64,000 bases of DNA from Strigops habroptila (GCF_004027225.2 NC_046360.1:2282001-2346000); one strand, 5' to 3'. Shown: positions 11,301 to 26,500, numbered from the stretch's first letter. Program-made: numbers and translations. The notes: generated from the letters alone by a model not told the origin.

Positions 11301-14300
11301 TGGGCAGTGTCTTTCCTGTGCCTTTCACTCATGGCTGCAATCCTTGCCCGCACCTCCGACCTGCACACAGAGAGCAGCAGCAGGTTACACCATGTGTACC
11401 AGTCTCCCTGCACTGATCAGACACCTAATCCTTAGCACCCAGCTCTAGACAAGAGCACCGAACCCTCTCTCTGAAGTCGCAATCACTCTCTTTACACCCA
11501 CACTCATCACTGGCATTGCTTCTTGGTGCTGAGTTTGCCACAGAGGGTTCTCAAAGCCACGTACCGCTGCTCGTAGGCTTGTGTGGTTTGCTCAACAGCA
11601 GCGTTCATCCTTCTCTTCTGCTGATCCAGCTTTGTTTGGAGCTTGAAGTAGAAGTTGTCCAAAACAGCTTTCCGGATTTGCAAGCTTTCAATCTCTTCTC
11701 GAAGCTTCTTATTTTTGGCCAGGATGGTATTGAAATGGACACTGGCCTGGGGAGAGGGATGCAAAAAGCTTGAAGCTGGTATAGGACTCAGGTTTCTGTT
11801 GAAAGACCTTGACCAGACCTAGGACAAACACAGCCTGAGAGATCTTAAGTCAGCCCTGCACTATCCTCCCCAAGACAGGGGAGGCAACAGTAAGTCAGGC
11901 TCATCACAACAGAGACCTGGAGCTGGCGTTGTCCAACGCAAGGTGGCTTCAGGCAGCGTGGTTTTATCGCTACACAGGTGCAGACCTTCAGGCTTGTTGG
12001 CATGGCACAAGTGCTGCATTTGGGTCACCAAGCTTGAAGGAGCCTTTGAGATATTCTGGGAGCAATCAGGCCAGGGGAACAAGCCAGGTCCTTTATGCAG
12101 CTCAGGTCAACCAAATGCATTTGCACAATTACCCTTTGTCCTGACCAAAAAGTGGGTTTCACACAGGTCCCAGCATGGCCCCACACGTGGTCTCCAAAGG
12201 TCTGCAATAGGTTTGCTTACGTTGTATAGACGCATCTCCAGCGTGTCAATCCGCTTCTGCAGCTGTTTGCTACAGTTTGCTTGCTTTATTTTCGTTGCTA
12301 TCAGGTTTTGCTTCACAACCTTTTTTTCCAGCTCTTGTATCTGCAACACGGATTAAAAATAATAATAATCATAATAAAAGGAAAGCTTAATCTCCACCCC
12401 TGTGTTCTGGACTCTTGTCAGGACACTTAGCCAAAGAAAATACCCTCTGTTGACTTGAACTACAGCAACCATGTCATTAATGAGCTCACAGTTATAGAAG
12501 CAGCTTTAATCCCAAAGGATCCCATCCTGCACATGCAGAAACATAAACTGTAACTAGGAATGGGTTTATTTTCATGTCACGAAGGAAATGCAGCTGCCTC
12601 TGGAGGGAAATTCGGCAGGTGTTGGACAAGGCACAGCAGCACTCTGTGTAGCGTGGAAGAGGCAATGAGGATGGGGTTTTGGTAGTGGCATTGTGCTGGC
12701 CAGACAGGGATCTGTGCAGTCCTCCCTGGGACTGAGAGGAGGAAAACTTCTTCCAGAAGTGGGGAGCTGCCAGAGGAAATAAATCCAGGAGAAGAATGAA
12801 GTAGTTGGAGAACAACGAAGCAGGGAGCAGGTGGGAGAGGTATGACTCAGCCAAGACATCCCTGATTGAAAGCTAACCCTGTTGTGGAAAGCTCTGCAGC
12901 ACTTCTAGCAACTATAAACCATGCAAGCATGTTCCCTGCTTTCTGTCATGGGCAGCTTGTTCAGAGCAGAAAGCAGCAAGGACCTGTCTCTTCTGTAGCA
13001 CTGGGTTTCCCTTGGCCTCAGACCCCACTGCTGGCCAAATTCTGAGGTTGTCCTCAGAAGTAATGGGACATCCCTCAGGTGCTGCTGCTCTTCTATTTGC
13101 CATGGCTCAGGCTGCACAACTAATGTTCCACTTTTGCCTCTTTTTCAGGAGGAAAATTCAAGGGAAAAGCAGAGGGATGTTGTGTGACCCCAGGCAGGTG
13201 TGTGCCATCAAAGAGCAGCTGCAGAGACCAGTGGGACAGCAAGGTTGAGAGTCAGACCTTACATTTCTAGCCAGCACTGCTGACTTGAACGGGAGCCTGG
13301 CTCTATCCGTTTGTCGTTGTCATGTGTCTTTTGCCAGGAGGCAGCATTATATTCCAAGGCCTGAACGAAATGCATTTTACATCGAGGAGTTTCACCTCCA
13401 GGGCTCACTCTGTGACTCTGCTCTGCTGTACTATGCTCAGCAGGGAACAGTCCAGATGCTCTTACCTGGTTGTCCAGGACAGCTAATAGTGCTTTTCTTT
13501 CTCTAATCAGAGACTCATACTGATATCTGGTCTGCAAAAGGTATCGGGCCTCTCTACGGTTTCTGTCATCCAGCATCTTATTTCTCGGAGACATGATCTG
13601 GCCTATTGTTAGTGACATCTCTCTCTGTTCTTGAGTCAGAGACTCTATTTCTTTTCTGTAAAAACAGAATGACAAATGACATTTAGCACATCCCATCTAC
13701 AACACCAGAGCAGGTCCTACACCCACCACCCACCCCCTCAGTCTCAGCTCCGGGGTCCCCAGATCTTGGCACGGAGGAACTTTCCGAGCACAATGCAGCT
13801 GAGTCAAGCTGAACTCACTCCTGAGCCTGTATTTGCTGTCTCAGGTTGGTACTGTAAGACTTCCTCTTCTCCGTTGCTATCCGAAACTGCTTCTGCAGTC
13901 TCTTGATCTCGGACACAACCATCCTTTCTGACTCCTTCACAGGCTCATCTGAAAGATCCTGCCTCGAGGGGGGCCCTCGGCGCTGCCACAGAGAGGGAGA
14001 GTTTGGTCACTTGAGCAAATGCAACCAGCAGTGGTAGACAGTGGAGCTGGACACAGGGGAGTGGGTTAATGGCATCACCTCCAGCTCTTTGTCACCACCA
14101 TCAGCTCTTTGCTGCCACCTGAGATGTTCATCACCACCAAAACCACTGAGCCACAGAAACCAACTCCATAAGTGGGTCTGACCCACTTTAGAGCAAACCC
14201 CATCGTGCTGGGGATGTGAACAAACCCAGCTTTGCCCAGGAGTGGAGCAGGAGCACTCACATCCCCAGCGGTGGGAAGGTGACTTCTAGCTGAGAAACTG

Positions 14301-14584
14301 CCCAACAGGTAAGCACTGAAGCTGTGACATTTAGATCCACCACTACCTGTGTCCTCAGGTATAACTCCCAACCCTCCCAAACACCCAAATCTCAGGCCAT
14401 GGCCTCATCCCCAGCAGAATCAGCCCCAGCACAACCCAGCACCTTGCTGGCGAGAGAAAGCCTGGCTCCCTCCCCACCTCCCATCCAGCTCACTGCACCA
14501 CAGCATTTATTTCTGCAGAGATCTCCACGGCAGATCCAATTTAGCTTTGATTTGTGCTTCAGTTTTTACCTTTGACTTCTTCAT
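8388..14584 (-). CDS. CCDC63: Coiled-coil domain-containing protein 63
   Basis: This is an axonemal coiled-coil protein, paralogous to the outer-dynein-arm docking protein ODAD1/CCDC114; in mouse it is needed for sperm flagellum formation. Coding exons in transcript order are 14584-14570, 13982-13819, 13655-13466, 12340-12221, 11746-11565, 11360-11179, 10702-10482, 10021-9947, 9569-9377, 8859-8662 and 8497-8388, giving 549 aa (human about 563). Every junction is GT-AG and phase-consistent. The start ATG at 14584 follows an in-frame TAG at 14596-14594, which fixes it as the first possible Met of this exon. The protein is almost entirely charged heptad-like helix: for example RLQKQFRIATEKRK near the N-terminus, and a MSPRNKMLDDRN segment shared with the family as I remember it. 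The tail is acidic (GTDENAPGME). Position between MYL2 and PPP1CC supports CCDC63 over its paralog. Confidence 0.92.
9059..9215 (-). mobile_element. CR1 LINE 3' tail (truncated)
   Basis: GATCATAGAATCATAGAATC followed by AGTTGGAAAAGACCTTTAAG is a CR1 3' end in minus orientation. It sits inside the CCDC63 intron between the exons at 9377-9569 and 8662-8859, so it runs in the same direction as the gene. Confidence 0.88.
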
Positions 14585-17500
14585 TTCTTCCAGCTACTCC
14601 TGCAGTCGTTCTGCAGGCACCTTGGGAAGGGGAAGAAAGAGCCTCCACGGGCACAGCCCTGCTTTCCAAGGGGAGAAACGAAACCTGGGTAAGGGGTTAG
14701 TGGTGTGGTTGTGTCCCCCTGCCCATCCTTCAGGTGTTTTGGCACATGAGGAAACCATCACAGATGGCTGCACAATGAATAAAAGGAGAACATGTGTAGG
14801 GATGTCATCACGAAGCACGCTCCTCTTATCCAGCTTATAAGCTGGGGAAAAACAGATGGTTTGAGCTATTCCATCCCATTTGGTACCTGGGTTTCCATAG
14901 AAATCCCAATGAGGCCAGACCCCCTGTGCCAGCGGGCAGAGTCCCCAGGGAGCATGAGCAGGGAAATAGCCTCAATGCAGCCCCCATCCCACTGCAGCAC
15001 TGGGGCCAACCCCGCAGCCCTCACCCCCAAAGCTGGTCCCCCCCAGCTCCGCTGCAGCCCCCCAGGTTCCCCTGTACTCCCCAGTGCTGCTCACCCTGCT
15101 GCAGGATGCTGCAGTTCCTCTCCAGGGGGACAGGACTGCGATGGCAGTCAGTTATTCCCAAAGAACAGCCCCTATTTCCAGTGGGAAGCACAGGAGAGGT
15201 AAGAACCCATCAGAGAGTGGGTACCAGTCCGATCCTGGTTGCTACAGCGACATCACACCGGAATGTGGACGGGTTCTCCATGGGGACCATCACCAAGGAG
15301 GGTGTCCAGGGGAGTGCTAGGAGCCCCCATTAAATGGACCAAAGGGGTTTCCATACCCCAAACCCAGCCCTGAAGCATGTGCTCTGATGTCTCCCTGGCT
15401 GCATGCCCACAGCAAGCAGAAGCCCTCGTTTTACTGGTTCTTGCTTCCCTTTGCAATGCTTGAATCATCTCATAACCTGGGACTTTGAAGCCTTTTGCTC
15501 CAACTGGAAAGCAGAACCCAGGGTTTTGCTGTTCAGAGCCATAGAGTTGCCATTCCCTTCCCTTCCTTGCCACCAGCTCCCTGGACTTCCTACCTAGTTT
15601 CTATCTGTTTTGCTCATGGAGAAGCAGCAATCACCACATCGCTGCCACTGCCTCAGCATCTGGACACCCTCGAGATGCCTGTCATTGGGAGAGCAGCAAT
15701 GGTTGGCACTGCCAGCCTGCAGACAGAGACTGTTTAGGCAGCCAACATAGGGAACAAACTAAGGATTCATACCCGCTTCTCTCCTCTCCATGCAGGGAAG
15801 CACACGGGAGCTGTGGGCTGAATCACAAAAGCTATGATAATCCCTTCCTCATAAGCCGGAGCGCGTGTCCAGCTTCTTCCCAGGGACTCGGCAAACCCTG
15901 TGATCCCTGGAGGGCAGAAGCACGAGACAGAGCTGGAGGCTGCAGCAGGGCTGTGTTTTGTAGTCCTGGTGCTGCTTACTCAGCTGTGGGATGAAGGGGA
16001 ATAGAGAAGTGCTGAAGGTGAGCAAAGGGCATCCGTGTCCCAGATTGCAGGGCTGCAGTGAGTTCAAACGCGATGAGCAAAATCTCCAACCAGCACATCA
16101 CTCCTGAGGCTGCCCATCCCTGTTATCCTGGAGATTTTGATGAGCTAACAAGCTAGCCATCAAGTTCCAGGCTAATTCACAGCCAGATAGGCTCTGAGGA
16201 TGCATTTAATTGGAAATGATTTCCATGGCAGAAAGCAGAATGTGACATTAGATAAGAAAAACCTTAACCGAGGGCAGAGCGATGCTGGGAAGGCACCAGA
16301 GCCTGAGGGTCCCACAGGGGCTCAGGGAAGCTCCCAGAGCTTTTTGTGCTTTCCTGCATGATCGACAGCTCCGTGGGATAATAACAGCAGCCTCTCCAGG
16401 GATGAAGTTGTCACTCTGTCTCGGTGGCCCTGGCTGTGTCATACTGCAGATCCCTTCCCTCCAGTTTGCTTCTCTTCACCCTCAGCAGAAACAAGGCCAA
16501 ACCTCCAGCTCAGAATAAAGGTAGAGCTGCAGTGGTGGTCATTATTTTCCTAGAAACAATGCTGCTGAGTGGCTCAAAAGCCTGTTTTCCATTGGCTTGG
16601 ACTAGTCCAACCTCAAAATACAGCCCATATTATCTGTCCTTTTTGTGTTCCTTCTCCATGGACCAATTCTCAATTGTTTAGCAATGAACAAGTCAGTAAA
16701 TTAAACTATTGAGGAGGGCTTTGATTTGGTAGAGTCTGTGTCTGTCACACTCATTTATTTTACTAAAGGAGATTGTTTTCACCCAAACAATGCTCAACTG
16801 TCAAGACTTGCTCTGAGAGAGGGTGACTTCATTGTCTGGATGGACCTTTAAGCTGTGGCTGAGCAGAACAGTAATCAGAGCAGGATGAGATAGTCTGCAG
16901 CATCTGAATCCAACAAACCTTTGTCTTCTGGGAAAAACAGAAGAAAAGTGACTTTCTATGCAATTTTCACTTAATCCATCTTCCCTGATTTAATAGGTAC
17001 ATTTAGCACTGATTGACATGGAGAAATTATTCCTTCAGCTGCAGATTTGGGGTCTAATTAAAACTACTGGTACTATTTTAAGGGCACAATTCTGATCTCT
17101 GCAAGCAGCATAAATCCTTTCTGATTCCAGCAGTGATTTCCCCATTTCACTGGGTCCAGTTAAATGGTAGCTGCAGGGGACTGTCAGAACTGGGCTGGCT
17201 CTGACCTGGGCTCACCTGGGAGCATCCCACTGACGTCCAAGAAGATCTCTGGGGTAAGCTAGGGAATCAGGCCCATATTTTCATGCAAATTTAATACATT
17301 CATGTTACCTAATGCCTATTTATAACAAATCCAGAACTTAATTCTACTTAACCCGTCTTTGGTGGTTGACACATGAAATCTGTGAGTCAGAGGACTATAT
17401 ATGGAACTGTCAAAACTTTCTTTTTTCCCCTCCTCTAAAAGCCTGGATTAAATCATAATCAAACTCCCGGCAGCTCCAGCAGCAGCACTGGGAGGTGCAG

Positions 17501-20500
17501 GAAGATGTTCACAACTGCTAAGGCAGCTGGGGATGGGGAAAGATCTTCTCAACCAGCAATCCGATGGCAAAACCTGATAGAAGAGGTCCCAGATTCAGAC
17601 CATCTTTGCTGAAATGTCATCCCATGGACCTGGAGTGATTCCTTGGCCTCATGGTGCCACCTTACAAAGACTTGGCTTGTGAATGGCCTCCCATGAGCAC
17701 ATCTTCTACCCAGGTTTTTGTTCTTTCCTCTAAAGAATGGCTGTCTTGATACGTGCATGAACCATACCAACCTTCATGCACAAAGACCAGTTTTGGTCCT
17801 AAAAGCATTTCAAATGCATTGAGACTTGTAGACCTGCAATTGGCCTGAGTTTTGCTCAGTTTTGCTGTGTGTTTCTTACAGAAAAGGTTTCTTAAAATAC
17901 ACACCATCTAATCCTCAAATGCTGAGCCATTCTTTCCCTGCATGATATCACTACTCCTTGCCTGCCCGTCCTCAGCACGCACCCTTCTGGGAGAAAAGGC
18001 TCTCATGCCCAGCATCTGCAACAACACTGCAAACATCTGATGCAATTTTCCTGATTTAACACTTAAAATCTCAACAAAATCAAAGCCAAATGTGCCAGAG
18101 ACTCTACAAGCACGCAGCAGGACACCATTCTCACACTGGAAGTCTACAGTGTAAAAATAACAAGTGCATATCCATCATATCTATCATTAGAGATGACAAA
18201 ATAGCACAAAAGTGGTTGGTTTTCACCTCTAGGTATGTTTTTCCTGACAGACTGTGAGTGCAGCAGCAATGGTCTTTAGGTAGCAGGATGGGGTAGAGAT
18301 GTCTCTACATATGGCTTTAAGTGTTATGAGGAATTGGTACTAAGCAAGGGCAGGGGAGGCTGTTCACTGCCTCCTCGATTACAGCTGTAATTCCTCTTCA
18401 CTCAAAGAGGAAATTGTCATCATAATTTCCTGCAGATGGGTCTCTTCTGAATTGCTGACACCAAGCAAAATGTGATTTCCAGCAGTGAACCGACTCCGTG
18501 GCGTTACTTGGTAGTGTTTAACGGGTCATTTTAGGAGCAAGTTCCCCAGGGCTCGACTTTGGGAAAGTAAAACTCTTTTCCACTGCAGGCTCAGCCCCTC
18601 CAGCGGAGCCTAATGACATGGATTTGCTTCATCTCCCTGTGCTAACTTTGCCTGCAGCAGGTACACCGTGCTGAATTACTGCTCAAAGGCTGCCGCCGCG
18701 GGGGGGGGGAAACACAGAAGCAAAATAGCTGAGGACGTGCTGCCATCTGAAAGCAAAAGACCTCAGAACATTTCACTGGCCTGAGGTCAAACCTGGCACG
18801 TAGCAAGCACTCATCTGCTGCAGGAGGGAGGATTTTAGCTAGAGCAAGAGAAGAGAACAGAAGACTCAAGGACAGAGCCATCACAGAAGCTGCTGCCACA
18901 CAGGGTCTCGCCGGACTGGGACGGGGTTCTCTGTGTAGATAATATGAGGGTTTTGCTTGTGATTTAGACAAAGCCTCACAAAGTAACACTCTGAGCAGGG
19001 CTGCTGATCCCTCAGCAGGTTTGGAGGACGCAGCCATTTTACAGCATAAAACCCAAGCAGGAGGCAGGGTTTTTGCTCAGGGGTGGGATGTGCAATGCAA
19101 TAGCTCTGAAAGTCTGGCAGGGCACTTGGCTGTGGCTAAGCCGAGCTAACAAATTCCCACCGTGACCTCCCAGATCCCATTCTTCCCCAGGGATGTCTCT
19201 TGGCAATCTAGATGCTGTGCTGGAAACCCTCCGTGCCAGATCTATCTGGAGAGCACTAGGAGGAGAGGTGAGAGGGTGGTTTGTGGCTGGAAAAGCAGGA
19301 CATCATGGGAATTGGGAAGGAAAGTCCCTTCTCCACAAACCCCAACAGCTCTGTGTCAGCTCTGGGCAGAGCTGGGCAGCACAGGAGAGCACAGCAGGTA
19401 CAGCCTGGTTTAGAAGAGCTATTTCCAATTAATCATTCCTGATTACCATCCCATGCAATGCTCTTGGCCAGGACTAATACCACCTTACTAGTTGAACACG
19501 CTCTGCAAGTGGCTTAAGACAACTGAGGATTTACCTGTATAAGATCACTCAGGGAAACTATTTTGAATTAACATTTAAAGGCAATTATTTAAGCTGCTGC
19601 ATGAGTAGTCTGCACCACCTGCATTCAGGTTATCTTCTTTTACTTTTCCAAATCAAAGGAAGGCCACTTGATCTCTGGGTTGAGCACAGGAGGGAAGTAT
19701 CCTGGGGGAGCCCACAAGCCCCAAGGAAAGCAGGACAACTGAAATAAAGCTGCCTGGAGGAGTTGCACCCCAAGTCCAGCCCAGCATGATGGGCTCCCCA
19801 GTTTGGGCTTTATGGGAGAGGTTCAGGAACTCTGGGGTGTCCCCTTCCAACAGGAATCATAGCAGTGGGCAAGAAACTGGGTGCACCAACTGCTCCCCTT
19901 CTGGGTTAGTGATGTTAGTGCCTGATTAAGTAGGTGATGGTATTGAGACAGTGAAGTGCACGGTCGAACACAAACAAGGTGGGTCAGCAGGGTTTCCCTG
20001 CCCAAGCATCAGCCGGGGCAGAAAGCCATGGACACAGCAGCGAGCAGGGCCATGGGACAAGGCAGAGCAGGGCTCCTTCAGCACAAACCTCCCTGGAGAA
20101 GAGTCAGCCCATCAAAGCCACTTGCAGACTTCTTTGATTTAGGACATGTCTCCTTGTAATTAGCCTGTCTCGGCCCTGCCATTTTTCTGAAGCAGAGTTT
20201 CAGACCAGCTCACGCCGAGAATAGCCGCGTTCCCAGCCTGCCGCCAGCACCACAGCCCTTCTCTGGAGAAGGAACAGATTGTTCTGAACAGTCTGGTCCA
20301 TTTGCCATTTCGAGGAGCTGGCTGGATTTGCTGTTTATTGCCACTCACTCAGCAACTATCTTTTGCAAGATTGCAGCTATCAGTTGCCTCCCTCCTGTCA
20401 GCCGTTGCCTCATGCCCCTCACTGCGGGTCCAAGGCTTTATGAGGGACATCAGCTGATTTTTGTTGTTACTCAAGAGTCGATTTAAATTAAAGCTTTAGA

Positions 20501-23500
20501 AAAGAAAATCCCAAAGGTTTGGGCTGCATATTTCTCTTAGTGTAAATCTGAAGCTACTCCCAAGGAAATGCAGAGGTGACACTAATGAAACTTGGGTTAT
20601 AATGAGTCCTCCTGGGTGTTTTGCTCCATGTGTTAGCACACATTCTAGGACTAGTTCAAAAGGAAGCTGCTCAGCTCAGAAATGGGTTGGAAGAGAAAGC
20701 CCGTCTCTAACCCTGCTGCTGATGGTGATTTACCACGGGTTGGGTGTGCAGGAATGGTCATCCCCACTGGCCAGGAGCATCCCATCCCACCAGCCACGAG
20801 CAGTCCCTGCCTTTCCCAGGGATACCTCCCATGGGGTACCAGCGCGGGGCTGGCCAGGCAGAGGGATGCAGGGATGCAGCCATCCCCTGCCTGCTCACTG
20901 CTCAGAGGGAGGAGAGGAGCTGCGCCAGTTGCTTGGCAACTCCCCTGAAAATCTCCATCCTGTCAGAAAACATTTTTTCCAGCCATTCAATGGGTTTCAC
21001 AGGCGCAGGATCAGGCCTGGCTGATCCGGTGGTGTTAAACCACACATCCTACCTGGAGGGGCCATGCAACCGCTTTGGCCAGGTCCTGGCCAAAGGCAAG
21101 GGCTGTGAAACACAGCTCCCAATGGGCACCGCACATCAGGAAGGGCTGTAAGGAGGGTGACAAAGCTTCCTGGGGCTCCTACATCCCCATTTCAGCCCCT
21201 GTTCAGGGACCACGATGCTCTACATCATCTGTGTCCTAGCAAAAGACAGGGGATAGAGCAGTCTCCCCTTCTCTCATCTGCAGGCAACCCATGGATAGGA
21301 TGTGACCCCCATCTGTGGAGGGGACATGAGTGGCTGATGTGAGCCCAGGCGAGCTGCTCCCTGGCCTCTCCATTACCTGTTCCTTGCTCTCTCTAGGCTG
21401 AAAGAGAAGCTGAACTAGGCTGATACTACCTCAGCCTTTGTGTCCCTCCATCACTAATGGAGCACGGCTGAGGCAGCACCATTCCCTGCTCATCCCATCC
21501 AGGCTTTCCTCTGACTTCCCATGCTTCAGCTGTCCTTCAGTCTGTACCTGCCTTCTTTAAGCCCCTAAATTGAGCAGCCAAACCTGACCTGAAAACCCAT
21601 CTAGCTCTTCTGAGACTGCCCAGCAAGCAGTCCTCACTCCGAGTACACAGAGGAAGGAGAAGATGGGCCAGGTTGCATCCTCTGAGCAAAGCAGGGGCCA
21701 TGCTGAGCTTGGTGGTGGAAATACAGCTGAAGAGAAAGGGCAGGAGTTAAGGAAACACAAAATGGCCCCAAATCACTGCGAAGCAGGCTGGATCCCAACA
21801 CATACAGCATGCCTCTGCATCTCTACGTTGCTCCGCTCCTGCTTGCATTTCCCATGGGAGATGCTCCTGGCTTTGTCACCTGCCCAGTTTGTGTGGAGCT
21901 GATCCTTCTGCTCAGAGCTAATGAAGGGGGGAATTTCCTTGAGGAAAACAAAATGGTCTCAGCCTTAAAGGGCTATTTTCTTCTGGATTTTTTGGTTAGG
22001 AAGAGAGGCTGGAATTTTCCTCTCGGCTATGCTGACACAACCCCTTCTCCTCCAGCGTGGGAGGAGAATTTGGCCTGCTGATATCTTATGCCAAGTTTAG
22101 ATCGGGATAATGATATACTGTTCGGGTTTCTATAGATTCTCAGGTCACTTTGCAAACATGAATTAATCTTGACAATGCAGCTGCAAGGAAATGGAGGTTT
22201 TATTGTTCCTGATTTAAAGAGAGGGAAACTGAGACCCGGGCAGTACATGCTTTTTGCAAGGTTGGAGAGAAAACAAGTGCTGGGAGCAAACCCAGGGTCC
22301 CGAAATCCCTTCCGCTTCTAGCGGCGCTGCAGAGCGCTCCTTCCCACACAAACCTGTTCTGGAGCATCGTTTTACACCAGCCCAAAACGTAACTCTCTTT
22401 TATATTTAGCTCCCAGGTTCTGTAAAGGCACATTATATAACAGACCTCAAGCGTGGCATTTTATAATTTACCAGCTCGACTTGTGCTGCTTCTATAATCC
22501 CACCGGTGCAGCGTATTCCCTGGCCCAGCGCAGAGCCTGCTCCCATCTTCCTTCTGAGCTGGCAAAATATCCCACTGGGCACCCATCTGAAGGTTTAAAA
22601 CACCATGGAATGCCACTCCCCCGGCCCCAGGCCTCCATGCCATCTCTCTCTAGCAATTAGTGCTGTTGTCAGCTTCCATTTTCATTGCTGAGTTTGTTGT
22701 TCCTCCAAGAGGAAGACAGGAGGTAGCTGGATGTGCTGCTCTCAGAAGGCCAGTGGGAAATCCTCTTTTGGGTTGCAAAATGATCCCACACACTCTGAAA
22801 TCCCCAGGGAGAGGTGAGGGCACACAGGGCTCTGCAGAGAGTCCCACACATCCCTCTGGCAAAAACTGGTGCTCCCAAAGCTGGGGTGAGTGATGGAGCA
22901 GGCAGTCAGCACCATGCGGAGATGGCCCTGCTGCCATGTGGTCCCTGTATCCCTGCTGCTCCCATCCCCAGGCATTGCACCTCCATGGGTCAGAAATGGG
23001 GGCTTTATGCCCTGGAATGCACCCCCAGGGAAAAGAAACCCAGTCCTGAAGCTCCAGAGGCCGCATGGTGTCTTTGATGCTCAGTGCTCCCGACAGCCTG
23101 TCTGGTCCTCTCCAACACAAGAGCCTGACACTTTGGGAAGGTCCTGCACTACCACACACTCTCGTCCCCACACGTGTCCTCTTTCTCTGACTGACACTGA
23201 GTTAAGCACAGACCCACTGGAGCGGGAAGAGCACATTGCCTAATGGTGAGAGCTCTGCTTGCTCCTGCCTGCACCAAACCACAACCACATTGCTCCCTTC
23301 TAACACTGCAGCACAAGCCCAGTGTGCCAGTAGCCTGCAGAGCCCTGCTCCATCCATCTACGAAAGCTTCTTGGTGCTCTGAATGTCTATTGATAAAGAA
23401 TTTGGAAATCTGGGGTGTAAGGGCGAAGAGGTACCAGCTTTTAGGATCCAGCCCTGATGGGTGCCAGCACCCCACTGGAGAGGCTGCAGGGATGCATTGC

Positions 23501-26500
23501 AGGTTAAACACTGTTGCAGGGTTGACACCTCCAAGGTGAGCTGAATCTGGCAGGACAAACACAATCGACAACGTTTCTGGCTTAAATCCTTGCCTGCAGG
23601 CAGAGGCGAGAAGCCGCATGAGGAATATTTGCTGAAGAGCAGTAAAGGAGAGCACCCTGGGTCACCACGAGTGCTGCAGCCCCCAGCCCCTCTGGTGCCA
23701 TGAGCCAGTGGAGCCCTGCAGGACAGACAGACAGCCCTGCTGTGCTCATCTCCAGGCCAGGACAACAGGGCTGATCTCTCACCTCTTTCACGCTGAGCCA
23801 AGCAATAATGTGGAATGGCCTTAAATCTTGCCATGTGCCTTTTCAATACATTATTTCTATAACAATATATATAAACTGGAGCTACCTGGAAGTTTTGCCA
23901 TGAGCTTGTGTGCCTGGTGCCGATGACAGAGCTCATCCTGCTGCTCACTTCCTTCCCCCTCCAAAAGCTGAGCAGATTATTGTAACCTTCAACATCTGCA
24001 ATAAACAGAGAAAACTTGGTGTGTGACTCAGAAAAGGACAAGGAAATGACCAGAAACTTCAAATCCTGAGCCGAAAATACTGTTTTACTAAAAATACATG
24101 TTCAGCCCATTTCAGTACACGAGACTGTCTCCGCCCTGGGAGGTGAGTTTCAGTCACATCACTGAACATCACCATCAAACAAGTGCAACAGAAGAGCATT
24201 AATTAATCAAGCAGTTGATGGCCCAGCATTTAAAGGCTGTGCTTGGGAGAACCTGGGAGCAGCAAGCAGAGGATTTAAAGCATCTTTTTGCACTCCCACC
24301 GGGAGCCAGGGACACCCCAGATCCAGAGCAGGGTCAGTAAAAGCACAGGGATGTGTGGTCATCCAGCCTGGGTACATATGGCAGTTTCCATATTAATAAC
24401 AGCACAATAAAAAACACCAAACAAAACTGAGCTTGTCCATATGGCTGAGCTCCCAGCACGTGAGTATCGAGTGTGTTCTCACCATCCTGGTCACTTGCAC
24501 CCCTGGAATTTCCAATCCCTCCTTGCTCCCTGGTTTTCAGCCCTGGGGAGCTCAACAGCAATACCGCAGTTTCACCAAGTGACTCACATGTCTTTGGTCT
24601 TTATTTCCTCCCTGCTCCCCACTTTCTCATGCAAATGGTACACTGGGTCAAGATGCTGTGGCTCCTGGAGCATTTCTGGCATTGCCTGCTGCTGGAAGGA
24701 GCAAGTCTGGATGAGATGGGGCAGGACGCTTCACTAGCTGGGGCTGGGAAAAGACTGCACACTTGATAATAAGTAAATGCATAGTAAAAATAAGTGCAAT
24801 CTTGATAAAAATTAATGAAATTAATTAATCAAAATATGCCTGCAGTCAAGCAATGTAACACTGCAGCAAAGAGCTGACGGCTTGTACCACCTCCTCCTCC
24901 ACAGACGGCAGCAGGGACGGAAGCACCCCGTCATGGTGTAAAGGACACCAGGCAGCACGGCTCATGAGGGAGAACACCCAGGTCTGGAAAATGTCATTTG
25001 AGCAACCACAATTTACGAGGGTGCAGGAAGAAAGAAAATAGAGGCAATGGTGGCTGCTTGCCTTGTTTTAACCTGTTGCCCATCCTTACACTCTTGTTGA
25101 AATAGAGAGAAAGCTGGTGTTAAACTGGGTTGAAAGAGCAGTGAAAACCAAGCAAATAAAGGCTGGGAGAGGAAGCACGTGCTCTGCCATAACCATCCCC
25201 ATGGGTCCTCTCCAGAGATCATGGCTGTGAAGGCATTTCATCGGGCAGGCAGGCTCCACAGCAGCCTTTGGGGGTCTCTGAGCCACCCCAATGCTCCTGT
25301 GCCGACCCCAACATTGAGCAGGTCCTGAGGGTCAGCCCACAGCTCATGCTCCCCCTGGGGTTGTCCTCAGCAGCTGCCTCCAGCACGTGCCATGGCTTTA
25401 CTTCCTCATCTGGGGAAGGGCAGTGACCTTCCGCTGCTTATGCCTCGTGTGTGCCAAATCACAGCTATAAAAGGGAGAAAAGTTCAGCTGAAAAACACAG
25501 CTCACCTTTTTATAGAAGAATATGGGATCTGTTACATTCCAGCTGAAACCCTTCCAGAAGGCCAGGTGGGACTTTTTCTATGTATATCTAAATAAAACCA
25601 TTTATTTCAACAAAAAAGAGCTCTGGCAACTATCCCATGCCAAGACATTTAATTGAAGCCACACAAAAGGCAGTTGGTCTCACCAGCAACTGCACTTCTA
25701 TCGCCTCCAGAAAGCCTGACGCACAGATTCACAACCAAGGATGGATGTCAGCTGTCAGGTCCCTAAGGCTCTGCAGTGACCTACATGCTACCAAGAAGGA
25801 AAGATACCCAACATTTGTTTGAGGTTGCAGTGGGAGAAGTAGCAAAGGTAGCACGGCTCAGCAGGGGGGGTCACCGAGCCAGGAGGTGGGGTGAAGCATC
25901 CACCATGCAGGCACTGCCCAGAGAGAACCCCATCTCCTGGGGAGCTTGTGGTGTAAATCCATTGGTGCATGGAGTAACCCAGGAGCAGCTATCCCTGGTC
26001 TCTTCCTCACTCCATGTTAGAAAAGTTAAATGAGAGTGCTGGGAGGTGCCACGAGAAGGTTCGGTTTGATCCTCACCCGTAGAGTCTTGTGTGGGGTGTC
26101 CACTCCAACTCTGATGTGACAGCTACTGCCAGCTGGTGCATCCTTGCTTGTGCCAGCTTGGTGGCAATGGGCTGAGATGGGATTTTTCCTGGTGGCTGGC
26201 CATGAGTCCTGCCTGGTGGGTGTCTGGATGGCAACACGAGGCCAATCCCTCCGCTGCAGCTGGATCAGACACGACAGTGCTCAGTGCTTGAGCTGAAAGG
26301 ACCAGCACAGTCCTCTCTGCTTTATAACACGTGTTCCCCTTTTGTATTGTCCAAGGCAACATACACTCAGGCTTCACTCTCTGCCCATTGTTTGTACTCC
26401 TCTCTCTTTACCACAAAGCACATTAATTTCTGCAATCCCCTCTATAATAAACCCAAACCCACCAAATTTGGTGGTGAACATCTCCTGGAAGGGACTGGGA

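Noticed and set aside
23358-24062. Minus-strand 234-codon frame in the gene-free gap
   Set aside because: No domain, signal peptide or homology recognised, and overlapping frames exist on the same and opposite strands; probably chance.
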